A stretch of 7,698 nucleotides of DNA, taken from an uncultured Clostridia bacterium (GTDB taxonomy: Bacteria > Bacillota > Clostridia > Oscillospirales > Acutalibacteraceae). How positions within the stretch are numbered: position 1 is the stretch's first letter; the number at the start of each line of letters is the position of its first letter. Under the pieces are notes generated by a model. The model searched no databases. It saw nothing but the letters and a program-made list of their open reading frames with translations, and was not told the origin of the DNA. This document shows, one piece after another, positions 1 to 5,984 of the stretch. Location: positions 1-7,698 of the forward strand of contig CAMNHG010000061.1 of assembly GCA_946539105.1 (NCBI GenBank), in the 5' to 3' direction. A program made the translations under genes and the position numbers.

Positions 1-22
1 CATTGAAATTTGTGTTCAGCAT
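1..22 (-). CDS. 5' end of an unidentified minus-strand gene (partial)
   Basis: Only the first seven codons (MLNTNFN) lie in the window, so the product cannot be identified. The call rests on context. An ATG at 22-20 is preceded by a strong GGAGGAA ribosome binding site (29-35 on the minus strand), with eight bases between the GGAGG core and the ATG. A good SigA-like promoter sits further upstream at 60-88. The implied leader of about 30 nt is normal. The gene is divergent from the lipoprotein gene at 242. Confidence 0.6.
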
Positions 23-59
23 ACTTTCTTCCTCCATCCATTACATATATTTAAACTTT

Positions 60-88
60 ATTATATCAAAAAACAGCAACGCTTGCAA
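60..88 (-). promoter_or_regulatory. SigA-type promoter for the left-edge minus-strand gene
   Basis: Read on the minus strand, a -35 box TTGCAA (83-88) is followed by a 17-bp spacer and a perfect -10 box TATAAT (60-65). Transcription should start near 53, about 30 nt ahead of the ATG at 22. It is divergent from the plus-strand promoter at 180-208. Confidence 0.65.
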
Positions 89-130
89 CAACAATTTTGC
101 GTTATTTAAGTCTTTTTGAGTTTTTAGGAC

Positions 131-159
131 ATATTTTGCCGAAACAGCATGCAAAATAT
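131..159. repeat. Inverted repeat between two divergent promoters (candidate operator)
   Basis: A perfect 9-bp inverted repeat, ATATTTTGC (131-139) and GCAAAATAT (151-159), is separated by 11 nt. It lies upstream of both divergent -35 boxes (83-88 minus, 180-185 plus). The core heptamer ATTTTGC also occurs at 94-100. No U-tract follows either arm, so it is not an obvious terminator. A regulator binding site is an inference; in AT-rich DNA it could be chance. Confidence 0.4.
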
Positions 160-179
160 CCGCTTCGACTTTTTTCGTA

Positions 180-208
180 TTGACATTTTTTTCATATAAT
201 TATAAAAT
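180..208 (+). promoter_or_regulatory. SigA-type promoter for the lipoprotein/hydrolase pair
   Basis: A perfect -35 TTGACA (180-185), a 17-bp spacer and the -10 box TAAAAT (203-208). The predicted start is near 215, giving a leader of about 27 nt that contains the AGAAAGG ribosome binding site (225-231). A TATAAT at 195-200 is only 9 bp from the -35 and was not chosen. Confidence 0.7.
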
Positions 209-241
209 TAATATGACTTATTTTAGAAAGGCTATGTTAAT

Positions 242-1024
242 ATGAAAACTCTGATTAAAATATTGTGCGCGGTTTTGGTGCTTTCATCCCTCGCGGTTTT
301 CGCCGGCTGCGGAGAAAACAACGACCTTGTGGCGTCAACCGTAGCTATTGAGGAAACAACCGACGACAGCAAGATGAACATTTCGGAACAGGCGGATATC
401 AGCAAGCTGCACGCGGTTAATTACGAGGGCGACGATTTTGCCGGAGCATGGCAAATTACCGAGGGCGAGGGCTCGCAGTACAAGAGCTTTGTTTATATGT
501 TTGACGGAAAGGGCAAGGCTTACCTTATAATCGGCACAACCGGATATATCGAGAACTACAAGGCAGAAACCAAGACCGACGACAGCGGAAGCTCGTACAA
601 GGCGATTACGGTTCAGCTTATGTTCGGAATAAACGGCGTTTATAAATATGAATTTTCCGAGGACAAGTCCACCCTAACCCTCACAAACACCTCCGGCGGA
701 AAAACCACTACGCTCAAAAAGATGGCTACGTTTTCCTTTGTTCCCATCCCGGATCCCGAGCCTGTTGTTGACGAAAAGCTGCTCGGCGCGTGGAAGGACG
801 ACAACGGAGAGTATTACTACTTTGACAAGAGCGGAATTATGTACAACACAATGAACGGTATTAACTTTACCTTTGCCAAGTACTCCGCAAAGGACGGCAA
901 GGTAACATCTGTTTACACCACCAACAAGGAGGAAACCAACACCGTTGATTATTCCGTTGACGGCGATACGCTTACATATAATAAGTATAAATTCAAAAAG
1001 ATTGCGGTTGACGAGCTGGTATAA
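242..1024 (+). CDS. Secreted lipoprotein with two tandem beta-rich repeat domains
   Basis: The 260-residue product starts with a lipoprotein signal peptide: basic MKTLIK, a hydrophobic core, then VFAGC with Cys23 as the likely lipidation site. It should be anchored on the outer face of the cell membrane. A low-complexity acidic linker (24-60) leads to two domains that look like diverged copies, about 68-166 and 181-254. Each begins with a GAW motif, has an F-D-x-x-G strand turn, and ends with a DxxTLT stretch followed by a KK segment. They are joined by a Pro/Glu-rich linker (168-179). This resembles small lipocalin-like or DUF5640-like lipoprotein domains of clostridia, but I cannot assign a ligand. 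Start support is the AGAAAGG site ten bases upstream and the promoter at 180-208. Its stop is two bases before the hydrolase ATG, so the two are probably one operon. Function unknown. Confidence 0.85.
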   Translation: MKTLIKILCAVLVLSSLAVFAGCGENNDLVASTVAIEETTDDSKMNISEQADISKLHAVNYEGDDFAGAWQITEGEGSQYKSFVYMFDGKGKAYLIIGTTGYIENYKAETKTDDSGSSYKAITVQLMFGINGVYKYEFSEDKSTLTLTNTSGGKTTTLKKMATFSFVPIPDPEPVVDEKLLGAWKDDNGEYYYFDKSGIMYNTMNGINFTFAKYSAKDGKVTSVYTTNKEETNTVDYSVDGDTLTYNKYKFKKIAVDELV

Positions 1025-1026
1025 TT

Positions 1027-1818
1027 ATGGCTGTTAAAATTGAGACGGTGAACACCGATAAATTTAAAATGAAATATTTTAAATTCGGCAGCGGAGAGCA
1101 AATCGCTGTTGTCATTCCGGGGCTCAGCCTCAAAAGCGTTACCGAATCGGCGAACGGCATTGCTAATGTATTCAAGGCGATGGGCGATAAGTACACCGTG
1201 TACTTTTTTGACCGCAGAACCGACTGCGGAGAAGATTATAATGTTGAGGATATGGCTGACGATACCGCACGGGCTTTTGATATTCTCGGCATAAGCGGAG
1301 CGTATGTTTACGGTGTTTCGCAGGGCGGAATGATAGCCCAGCTTATCGCGCTTAAACGCCCTGACCTGGTTAAAAAGCTCGCGCTCGCCTCGACCACCTC
1401 AAGAATCACCGAAGAAAACAGCGCGGTAATTGAAAAATGGGCTGACCTTGCGGCGGAAAAGAAAATCTTAGAGTTAATCGACTGCTTTATCGAGGCGGTT
1501 TACTCAAAGGAGTTTGCCGAAAAGTTCGGAGAGCTTATAAGGCAGATGTTAATCGGCGTGAGTGCCGGCGAGCTGCACCGCTTTGAAATTTACGCAAGAG
1601 CCTGCAACGGCTTTGACGTATATAACGAACTCGGGAAAATCTCCTGTCCGGTATTCGCGGCAGGGGCTGAGGGCGACAAGGTTTTCGGCTGTGAGCCGAT
1701 AGCCGAGCTTGCGAAAAAAACAAATGCCCGGCTATATATTTATAAAAATTACAGTCACGCGGTCTACGACGAAGCCCCCGACTTTATAGAAAGAATAGTC
1801 GAGTTCTTCGATAAATAA
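1027..1818 (+). CDS. Alpha/beta hydrolase fold protein
   Basis: This 263-residue cytoplasmic protein has the layout of the alpha/beta hydrolase superfamily. The nucleophile elbow is G-V-S-Q-G-G (96-101) with Ser98. A late acidic residue, Asp217, lies in the strand/loop AAGAEGDKVFG. The catalytic His is probably His244 in NYSHAVYDE. Residues 130-200 form the helical cap. The oxyanion-hole region after strand 3 reads VVIPGL rather than the usual HG motif, and DRR (62-64) matches the common D-x-R/G position. Closest general type: esterase, lactonase or peptidase-like family members; the substrate cannot be read. There is no signal peptide. The ATG is two bases after the lipoprotein stop and lacks a strong ribosome binding site, so translation is probably coupled. 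The hairpin terminator begins seven bases after the stop codon. Confidence 0.88.
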   Translation: MAVKIETVNTDKFKMKYFKFGSGEQIAVVIPGLSLKSVTESANGIANVFKAMGDKYTVYFFDRRTDCGEDYNVEDMADDTARAFDILGISGAYVYGVSQGGMIAQLIALKRPDLVKKLALASTTSRITEENSAVIEKWADLAAEKKILELIDCFIEAVYSKEFAEKFGELIRQMLIGVSAGELHRFEIYARACNGFDVYNELGKISCPVFAAGAEGDKVFGCEPIAELAKKTNARLYIYKNYSHAVYDEAPDFIERIVEFFDK

Positions 1819-1824
1819 AAATTT

Positions 1825-1859
1825 ACGCTGTCATCCCGGCAAGGATGACAGCGTTTTTT
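1825..1859. terminator. Strong intrinsic terminator between convergent operons
   Basis: A perfect 12-bp stem (1825-1836 with 1843-1854) and a 6-nt loop CGGCAA are followed on the plus strand by a T run (1854-1859). On the minus strand the stem is followed by AAATTTTTATTT, so it probably also stops transcripts of the opposing operon, whose last stop codon (1858-1860) abuts it. One hairpin serves both convergent units. Confidence 0.9.
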
Positions 1860-2400
1860 ACTGTATATAGACTATTGCTGTTTTTTTGAAGGCGTTTACA
1901 ATTCTGGTTACAGCCGAATAAATCAAGCTGACAGCGTAGCCGTAAACCAAAATATCCTCTCTGCCGAAGAACAAGCCGATAACAATCAGCGCGATTGCGA
2001 ACATTACAATGATAACGCCCGTAATCATCTTGAACCGCCAGTTCGAGGCTCCGTTGCTTTTTGCCTCAAATGACCGGAGAATATCAATTACCCCCGTAAA
2101 CACAAAGATGAATATTAGGTAAACAAGAACGATGATACGCGACATAGAAGCCGCGGAAACCAAAAACAACGCCAAATCAAGCACGATGATCGCGCGGTAA
2201 AGGGTGGATTTTCCGCCGACCATATGGCGCGACATTGTAAAGTAAAACCACAAAAGCCTGAAACCGTAGGCAAACATCGAAACAGTCAGGATGAACACGA
2301 TTATCCCCAGACTGACCTCGGGAACAATTATAATAATCAGGGCGAACAAAAACATTAGAACGCCTGCGATAAAATCCCTTATCCGCTTAAATTTAGTCAT
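1858..2400 (-). CDS. DUF308/HdeD-like 6-TM membrane protein
   Basis: The product is 180 residues, nearly all hydrophobic. Six membrane segments are visible, roughly 9-26, 30-54, 68-85, 88-108, 125-145 and 148-169, with basic loops (KFKRIR at the start, FKK near the end). The length, the paired-helix pattern and the short linkers fit the DUF308/HdeD family. HdeD is linked to acid resistance in E. coli, but that role should not be transferred to this protein. I chose the ATG at 2400 rather than an in-frame GTG at 2406. The AGGAGG site (2407-2412) is six bases from the ATG but would touch the GTG. The gene overlaps the end of the preceding gene by eight bases, so it is the third, translationally coupled gene of its operon. 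It ends at the shared terminator (1825-1859). Confidence 0.8.
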   Translation of the reverse strand: MTKFKRIRDFIAGVLMFLFALIIIIVPEVSLGIIVFILTVSMFAYGFRLLWFYFTMSRHMVGGKSTLYRAIIVLDLALFLVSAASMSRIIVLVYLIFIFVFTGVIDILRSFEAKSNGASNWRFKMITGVIIVMFAIALIVIGLFFGREDILVYGYAVSLIYSAVTRIVNAFKKTAIVYIQ

Positions 2401-3547
2401 GTTCACCCTCCTTTATCAGCTTTTTATACGCCTTAATTCCGCGAAAGCCTTTTTCCTTGTAGTCAATGGAGTATCCGGCCAGCTTGTTGCCCGAGCTGAA
2501 TATTTTATTGGTGACCATACTTTTCTGCGCGAGGGCTTCTATAATAAACTTACCCAAAAACGTATTGTCCTTTTGTCCCTCGGGCGCGCCGGCGTACTCG
2601 GAAATATACTTTTCCCGGTCGAAGCCCTCGATTTTTTCTCCCGAAAGTTTTTCGCCCAGTGCCTTCCAGTCGTCGGCGGAGCTTAGCTGACGCTTGTTTA
2701 TGTTTTTATTAATCTCGTCCTCAATATCCGCTATTGCCTCAAAATCATAGCGGTTAAGCTCAAATTCGTCATACACACCGCGCAGATATTTAAGCGCGTA
2801 TAGCATCTGGCAAAACGCGCAGCGGTAATCGTGAGGGTTGTCCTTAACGGTCTCCTCGTAATTTCCCCATGCGGTCAGGTAGCGGTATTTTATAAAGCTG
2901 TAGTCGGGCAAGTGGCCTGCTCTGCCGTGACCGAGGTTCATAATGGAGTTTTCGCTCGATGTGCCGAGACTGCTTGTGTATATGCTTTTGTCAAGGTCGT
3001 CGGGCTGGGTCGCGCTGTGCCTGAAGGTGATTTCGCGCTCGGTGCCGTCGGGCATAATCTCAAAAAAGCGGTTGTACGGGCTGTTGATTACAAGCGACGG
3101 AGTTCCGGCAAAATAGGTGTGTGCCCAGGTGTCGCAGAGAACGTGCATAGCGATTCCTGCCGCCTGCAGGCTTTTGTTTTTGGCAAGCTTTACCGTGTGG
3201 CCGAGCAGCTCGCTGTTTGTACCGCAAATAAGGCGGTACTTGTTTTTGTAGCGTTTTGAGCAGTGCTTTGCGGCGGGCTCGGCGTATAAGTCCTTGGGAA
3301 GAAAGTGGAACGACGCCCAAATTCGCGTGATGTCCTGAAGTCCCACGATGTCGGTGTTCGCGTCCATTAGCTCAAGGTTAAGCTGGGTTGTCGCGGCGGC
3401 AAGCGGAGCCTTTATCCTCGAAAGCAAGGTTTTGGTGCACATATCAACAAAGCAGTTGCTGTAGGCGATATCCAGGCTTTCGCTGTGGCTGTAGCCCGCG
3501 AGCGTTGCCGCGCAGTAGGTGGCATAGTAGTGAAAATCAGAGTTCAT
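2393..3547 (-). CDS. DUF6765-like protein, putative metal-dependent hydrolase
   Basis: The product has 384 residues with no signal peptide or membrane segment. It opens with the family-like stretch MNSDFHYYATYCAATLAGYS. A central helix carries H-V-L-C-D-T-W-A-H (His135, Asp139, His143) followed by YFAG. A second conserved block is GHGRAGHLPDYSF (206-218), with His207, His212 and Asp215. These match my recollection of DUF6765 proteins. The HxxxDxxxH helix recalls the zinc-binding helices of the phospholipase C/S1-P1 nuclease fold. That enzymatic role is inference; substrate and metal are unknown. The C-terminal third (about 265-384) is charged and less distinctive. An in-frame ATG at 3571 exists, but the GGAGG site at 3554-3558 points to the ATG at 3547. 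The gene overlaps its upstream neighbour by 11 bases and its downstream neighbour by 8, placing it in the middle of a coupled three-gene operon. Confidence 0.8.
   Translation of the reverse strand: MNSDFHYYATYCAATLAGYSHSESLDIAYSNCFVDMCTKTLLSRIKAPLAAATTQLNLELMDANTDIVGLQDITRIWASFHFLPKDLYAEPAAKHCSKRYKNKYRLICGTNSELLGHTVKLAKNKSLQAAGIAMHVLCDTWAHTYFAGTPSLVINSPYNRFFEIMPDGTEREITFRHSATQPDDLDKSIYTSSLGTSSENSIMNLGHGRAGHLPDYSFIKYRYLTAWGNYEETVKDNPHDYRCAFCQMLYALKYLRGVYDEFELNRYDFEAIADIEDEINKNINKRQLSSADDWKALGEKLSGEKIEGFDREKYISEYAGAPEGQKDNTFLGKFIIEALAQKSMVTNKIFSSGNKLAGYSIDYKEKGFRGIKAYKKLIKEGEHD
2407..2412 (-). promoter_or_regulatory. Ribosome binding site fixing the start at 2400
   Basis: AGGAGG on the minus strand lies six bases upstream of the ATG at 2400 and inside the last codons of the DUF6765-like gene. 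It rules out the in-frame GTG at 2406, which would have no spacer. Confidence 0.85.
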
Positions 3548-4016
3548 AACCCACCTCCGTAATGCGTTCACGTCTGCGAATTTTGCGCAGCTTTATAGAA
3601 TTTATCATAACCTCAAGCATAAAGAACGCCGCGGTTGCGTCGATAATCATGGTGATGATAATCGTAAGTATATTTTCGCCGAAAAGCAGTGCCGCCGCCT
3701 CTAAAGCGATTAATAGAATTTGAAAAAATAAAATCAATCCGTTGACAATAAGGTACATAACAGATTTTTTCTTTCCCTTTCCCTCGGCGCGTGCCGATAA
3801 ACCGACATAACAGAATAACGCCGAAACAATCGCGACAGCTATAATCATTATAATTGTCGCTATCAGCTTGACTTCATCGCTTGTGTTGTCATCATACTCA
3901 ACCCCCAAAAATACAATGGTGAGGAAAAATTTTATAAACGTCCACAAGCCGAAGAACATCAGTCCTGTCCCGGTGGTTATTAAATTAATCTCAATTTTGT
4001 TTTTTATCGCGCTCAT
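3537..4016 (-). CDS. Small 4-TM membrane protein of unknown function
   Basis: The product has 159 residues with four hydrophobic segments, about 11-38, 50-74, 85-112 and 115-138. The loop 39-50 is acidic (EYDDNTSDE), the loop 75-84 is basic (RAEGKGKKK), and the tail is strongly basic (KLRKIRRRER, 142-151). By the positive-inside rule both termini and the basic loop should be cytoplasmic. I do not recognise a family. The start at 4016 is supported by an AGGGGG site (4022-4027) five bases upstream and by the promoter at 4052-4080. It is the first gene of the operon. Its last eleven bases overlap the DUF6765-like gene, so the two products are probably made in linked amounts. It could be a membrane partner of that protein; this is an inference from overlap only. 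Confidence 0.75.
   Translation of the reverse strand: MSAIKNKIEINLITTGTGLMFFGLWTFIKFFLTIVFLGVEYDDNTSDEVKLIATIIMIIAVAIVSALFCYVGLSARAEGKGKKKSVMYLIVNGLILFFQILLIALEAAALLFGENILTIIITMIIDATAAFFMLEVMINSIKLRKIRRRERITEVGYEL
3554..3558 (-). promoter_or_regulatory. Ribosome binding site fixing the start at 3547
   Basis: GGAGG on the minus strand lies six bases ahead of the ATG at 3547, within the final codons of the upstream membrane-protein gene. It favours this start over the in-frame ATG at 3571, and the chosen N-terminus begins exactly at the conserved-looking DFHYY block. Confidence 0.85.
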
Positions 4017-4051
4017 AACAACCCCCTGTTTCAGAGATAATCATATAAATA

Positions 4052-4080
4052 ATTATATCACAAGCCGAAAATATCCGCAA
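4052..4080 (-). promoter_or_regulatory. Extended -10 promoter of the three-gene membrane/DUF6765 operon
   Basis: On the minus strand a perfect TATAAT (4052-4057) is preceded directly by TGA, an extended -10 element. A weak -35 TTGCGG (4075-4080) sits 17 bp upstream. The predicted start is near 4045, about 29 nt before the ATG at 4016. The -35 lies only five bases beyond the A-run (4085-4089) of the upstream operon's terminator. Confidence 0.6.
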
Positions 4081-4084
4081 TATT

Positions 4085-4129
4085 AAAAATGTAGAAAGGC
4101 TCTGCATTCGTTGCTGAACACAGAGCCTT
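4085..4129 (-). terminator. Terminator hairpin after the ACT/DUF711 operon
   Basis: The arms 4096-4109 and 4116-4129 pair over 14 positions, with two G-U wobbles, around a 6-nt loop; the outer nine pairs (AAGGCTCTG) are perfect. On the minus strand the stem is followed by TCTACATTTTT, an interrupted U-tract. It begins five bases after the stop of the DUF711 gene. The broken U-tract means termination may be partial, allowing some read-through into the next operon. Confidence 0.7.
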
Positions 4130-4134
4130 GTAAT

Positions 4135-5496
4135 TTAGTTTTTAAGTGCCTGCAACGGAGCAGGGATTCTGCCGCCGCGGTTGATGAACACGTCGGGAGA
4201 GCCTTCCCTCACCGGCATAACCGGGCCTGCGCCCAGCAGTCCGCCGAACTCGAGCATTTCGCCTGCTTTTTTGCCGATTGCCGGAATAAGGCGAACGGCG
4301 GTTGTCTTGGTGTTGACCATACCTATTGCCGCTTCGTCAGCGATAATCGCTGAGATTTTCTCGGCGGAAATATCGCCCGGAACAACAATCATATCAAGTC
4401 CTACCGAGCAAACCGCGGTCATCGATTCGAGCTTTGTAATGTCGAGCCTTCCGCTCTTTGCCGCGGCAATCATTCCGGCGTCCTCTGATACCGGGATAAA
4501 CGCTCCGCTCAGTCCGCCGACGTGGCTTGACGCCATTACGCCGCCTTTTTTAACCGCGTCGTTTAGCAGCGCGAGAGCCGCGGTTGTGCCGTGACAGCCG
4601 CAGGTTTCAAGTCCCATTTCCTCAAGAATATACGCAACGCTGTCGCCCACGGCGGGTGTCGGAGCGAGCGATAAATCGACGATGCCGAAAGGCACGCAGA
4701 GCCTTTTGCTCGCTTCCTTTGCGACAAGCTGTCCCATTCGTGTAATCTTAAACGCGGTGCGCTTTACCAAATCCGCGATTTCGGTGATGTCTTTTCCTTC
4801 TCCGCTTTTTGCGAGAGCCGCCCTGACAACGCCCGGACCCGATACGCCGACGTTGATTACCGTGTCGGCTTCACCAACCCCGTGGAAGGCACCTGCCATA
4901 AACGGATTGTCCTCGGGAGCGTTGCAGAATACAACCAGCTTAGCCGCGCCTATACAGTTTCTGTCCGCGGTCAGCTCGGCGGCACGCTTTACGGTTTTTC
5001 CCATCATTTTTACGGCGTCCATATTGATGCCTGCCTTGGTCGAGCCGATGTTTACGGAGGAGCATACAAAGTCGGTTTCGCTCAGTGCCTGCGGAATGCT
5101 CTCGATAAGCGCGTAGTCGCCGCTCGCAAAGCCCTTTTGGACAAGCGCGGAATATCCGCCGATAAAGTTAACGCCGAGCTCCTTTGCCGCCTTGTCGAGC
5201 GCGTAGGCGAACTTAACGACGTTTTTGCTCTGGCACGGAGCGGCAACCATACCGATAGGCGTAACCGAAATTCTCTTGTGAATAATCGGAATACCGTACT
5301 CGTGTTCAATGTCCTCGCCTGTCTTTACCAAATCGCCTGCGCTGCGGCAGATTTTGTCATAGACCTTTGTGCAAGCCTTGTCGATATCCTCGTCAAGGCA
5401 GTCGAGCAGCGAAATACCCATCGTGATTGTCCTCACGTCAAGGTTTTCGTTGTCAATCATATTTATGGTTTCAAGTATATCCTTGGTTTCAAGCAT
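4135..5496 (-). CDS. DUF711 / PFL-like family protein (UPF0210)
   Basis: The product has 453 residues, the full usual length for this family, and is cytoplasmic. Recognisable family blocks in order: RTITMGISLLDC (22-33), RISVTPIGM (75-83), VNFIGGYSALVQKGF (109-123), DLSLAPTPAVGDS (274-286), CGCHGT (299-304), SSHVGGLSGAFIPVSED (323-339), VVPGD (371-375) and the C-terminal block FINRGGRIPAP (437-447). The family is structurally grouped with pyruvate formate-lyase-like (glycyl radical) barrels. The Cys-rich CGCHG block and the terminal Gly-Gly-Arg loop resemble a finger cysteine and a glycyl loop, but no radical chemistry has been shown to my knowledge. The start at 5496 has an AAGGGG site (5505-5510) eight bases upstream. 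The gene follows the ACT gene after 25 bases in one operon, the usual pairing for this family. Biochemical role unknown. Confidence 0.93.
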   Translation of the reverse strand: MLETKDILETINMIDNENLDVRTITMGISLLDCLDEDIDKACTKVYDKICRSAGDLVKTGEDIEHEYGIPIIHKRISVTPIGMVAAPCQSKNVVKFAYALDKAAKELGVNFIGGYSALVQKGFASGDYALIESIPQALSETDFVCSSVNIGSTKAGINMDAVKMMGKTVKRAAELTADRNCIGAAKLVVFCNAPEDNPFMAGAFHGVGEADTVINVGVSGPGVVRAALAKSGEGKDITEIADLVKRTAFKITRMGQLVAKEASKRLCVPFGIVDLSLAPTPAVGDSVAYILEEMGLETCGCHGTTAALALLNDAVKKGGVMASSHVGGLSGAFIPVSEDAGMIAAAKSGRLDITKLESMTAVCSVGLDMIVVPGDISAEKISAIIADEAAIGMVNTKTTAVRLIPAIGKKAGEMLEFGGLLGAGPVMPVREGSPDVFINRGGRIPAPLQALKN

Positions 5497-5521
5497 AAAT
5501 ATATCCCCTTAAAATCCCCAG

Positions 5522-5791
5522 TTAAATCTTATGCATACTGTTAAAGATGTCCTCGTGCATAACGTGAATCTTGGTGTTGGTGGCTTCTCCTACCTTGTCA
5601 AGGTTGTCGCGCAGCTCGTCAAGCCCAACGGTGGACTTGTCAATTTCAACAAGCATAATCATCGCGAACATATCCTGCAAAACGCTCTGAGTTACCTCAA
5701 CAATGTTAACGCTCGCCTGAGCGCAAGCGTCCGAAACCTTTGCCAAAATACCAACAGTATCCTTGCCTATTACGGTAATTACAGCTTTCAT
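5522..5791 (-). CDS. ACT domain regulatory protein (UPF0237 family)
   Basis: The product has 89 residues, a single ACT domain plus a short tail. The first strand MKAVITVIG leads into GKDTVGILAKVS (9-20), the ligand-loop region typical of GcvR/UPF0237-type ACT domains. Strand 2 is VNIVEVTQSVLQDMFAMIMLVEI (28-50), and the conserved-looking tail is HEDIFNSMHKI (79-89). ACT domains bind small ligands, often amino acids, as dimers; the ligand here is unknown. Members of this family are encoded directly before DUF711 genes in many Firmicutes and archaea, and that order is kept here, so it likely regulates or partners the DUF711 protein. The open frame extends to 5890, but the promoter -10 (5847-5852) lies inside that extension. 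An AGGTCC-opposite, strong GGAGGT site (5796-5801 on the minus strand) sits four bases before the ATG at 5791, which fixes the start. Confidence 0.92.
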   Translation of the reverse strand: MKAVITVIGKDTVGILAKVSDACAQASVNIVEVTQSVLQDMFAMIMLVEIDKSTVGLDELRDNLDKVGEATNTKIHVMHEDIFNSMHKI

Positions 5792-5808
5792 TACGACCTC
5801 CGTATAAT

Positions 5809-5822
5809 CGCGGAACACCGCG
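5809..5822 (-). other. Small GC-rich hairpin in the ACT/DUF711 mRNA leader
   Basis: A perfect 5-bp CGCGG/CCGCG stem (5809-5813 with 5818-5822) and a 4-nt loop lie in the predicted leader of about 48 nt. The hairpin sits between the transcription start (near 5840) and the ribosome binding site (5796-5801). It is GC-rich in an AT-rich stretch. It could stabilise the message or tune translation; no riboswitch fold is recognisable. Confidence 0.4.
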
Positions 5823-5846
5823 TAGTATCCATTGCTTATCCATATT

Positions 5847-5875
5847 ATTATACTATCTTTGTGCGGTAAAGTAAA
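5847..5875 (-). promoter_or_regulatory. Promoter of the ACT/DUF711 operon
   Basis: On the minus strand a perfect -10 TATAAT (5847-5852) is 17 bp from a partial -35 TTTACT (5870-5875). The predicted start is near 5840. It is divergent from the SEDS gene promoter, with 39 bp between the two -35 boxes. Confidence 0.6.
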
Positions 5876-5914
5876 GAAGTAATTTTGCAAGGCGGCAAAG
5901 TGGACTTGATTTTA

Positions 5915-5943
5915 TTGACTTTTTATGTGATTTGGAGTACAAT
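5915..5943 (+). promoter_or_regulatory. Near-consensus SigA promoter of the FHA-SEDS gene
   Basis: A -35 TTGACT (5915-5920), a 17-bp spacer and the -10 TACAAT (5938-5943). Transcription should start near 5950. This places the ATG at 5949 at or before +1, so the coding start must lie further downstream, at the TTG at 5985. Confidence 0.75.
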
Positions 5944-5970
5944 CTAATATGTATAACTATAATAAAGAAA

Positions 5971-5977
5971 AGGAGGT
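5971..5977 (+). promoter_or_regulatory. Ribosome binding site fixing the TTG start at 5985
   Basis: AGGAGGT, a near-perfect complement to the 16S 3' end, is seven bases ahead of the TTG at 5985. The alternative ATG at 5949 has only GGAG eleven bases upstream, and those bases belong to the promoter. Confidence 0.85.
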
Positions 5978-5984
5978 CTGCGAT

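Noticed and set aside
195..206. TATAAT and TATAAA boxes as alternative -10 elements for the lipoprotein gene
   Set aside because: Spacers of 9 and 15 bp from TTGACA are less suitable than the 17 bp to TAAAAT at 203-208.
2401..2406. GTG start two codons upstream for the DUF308-like protein
   Set aside because: The AGGAGG site at 2407-2412 would leave no spacer before this GTG.
2831..3259. Plus-strand open frame of 142 codons opposite the DUF6765-like gene
   Set aside because: No ribosome binding site or promoter. It lies fully antisense to a gene with clear start signals and family motifs; such frames arise from codon bias.
4882..5544. Plus-strand open frame of 220 codons opposite the DUF711 gene
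   Set aside because: Antisense shadow. The minus strand carries a full-length, well-conserved family protein with a ribosome binding site, and the plus-strand translation has no recognisable domain.
5882..5888. A further copy of ATTTTGC in the second divergent promoter region, suggesting a shared regulator
   Set aside because: A single 7-mer in AT-rich DNA with no inverted partner is easily explained by chance.
5792..5890. Thirty-three-residue N-terminal extension of the ACT protein
   Set aside because: The extension contains the -10 box of the operon promoter, and the ribosome binding site at 5796-5801 fixes the start at 5791.
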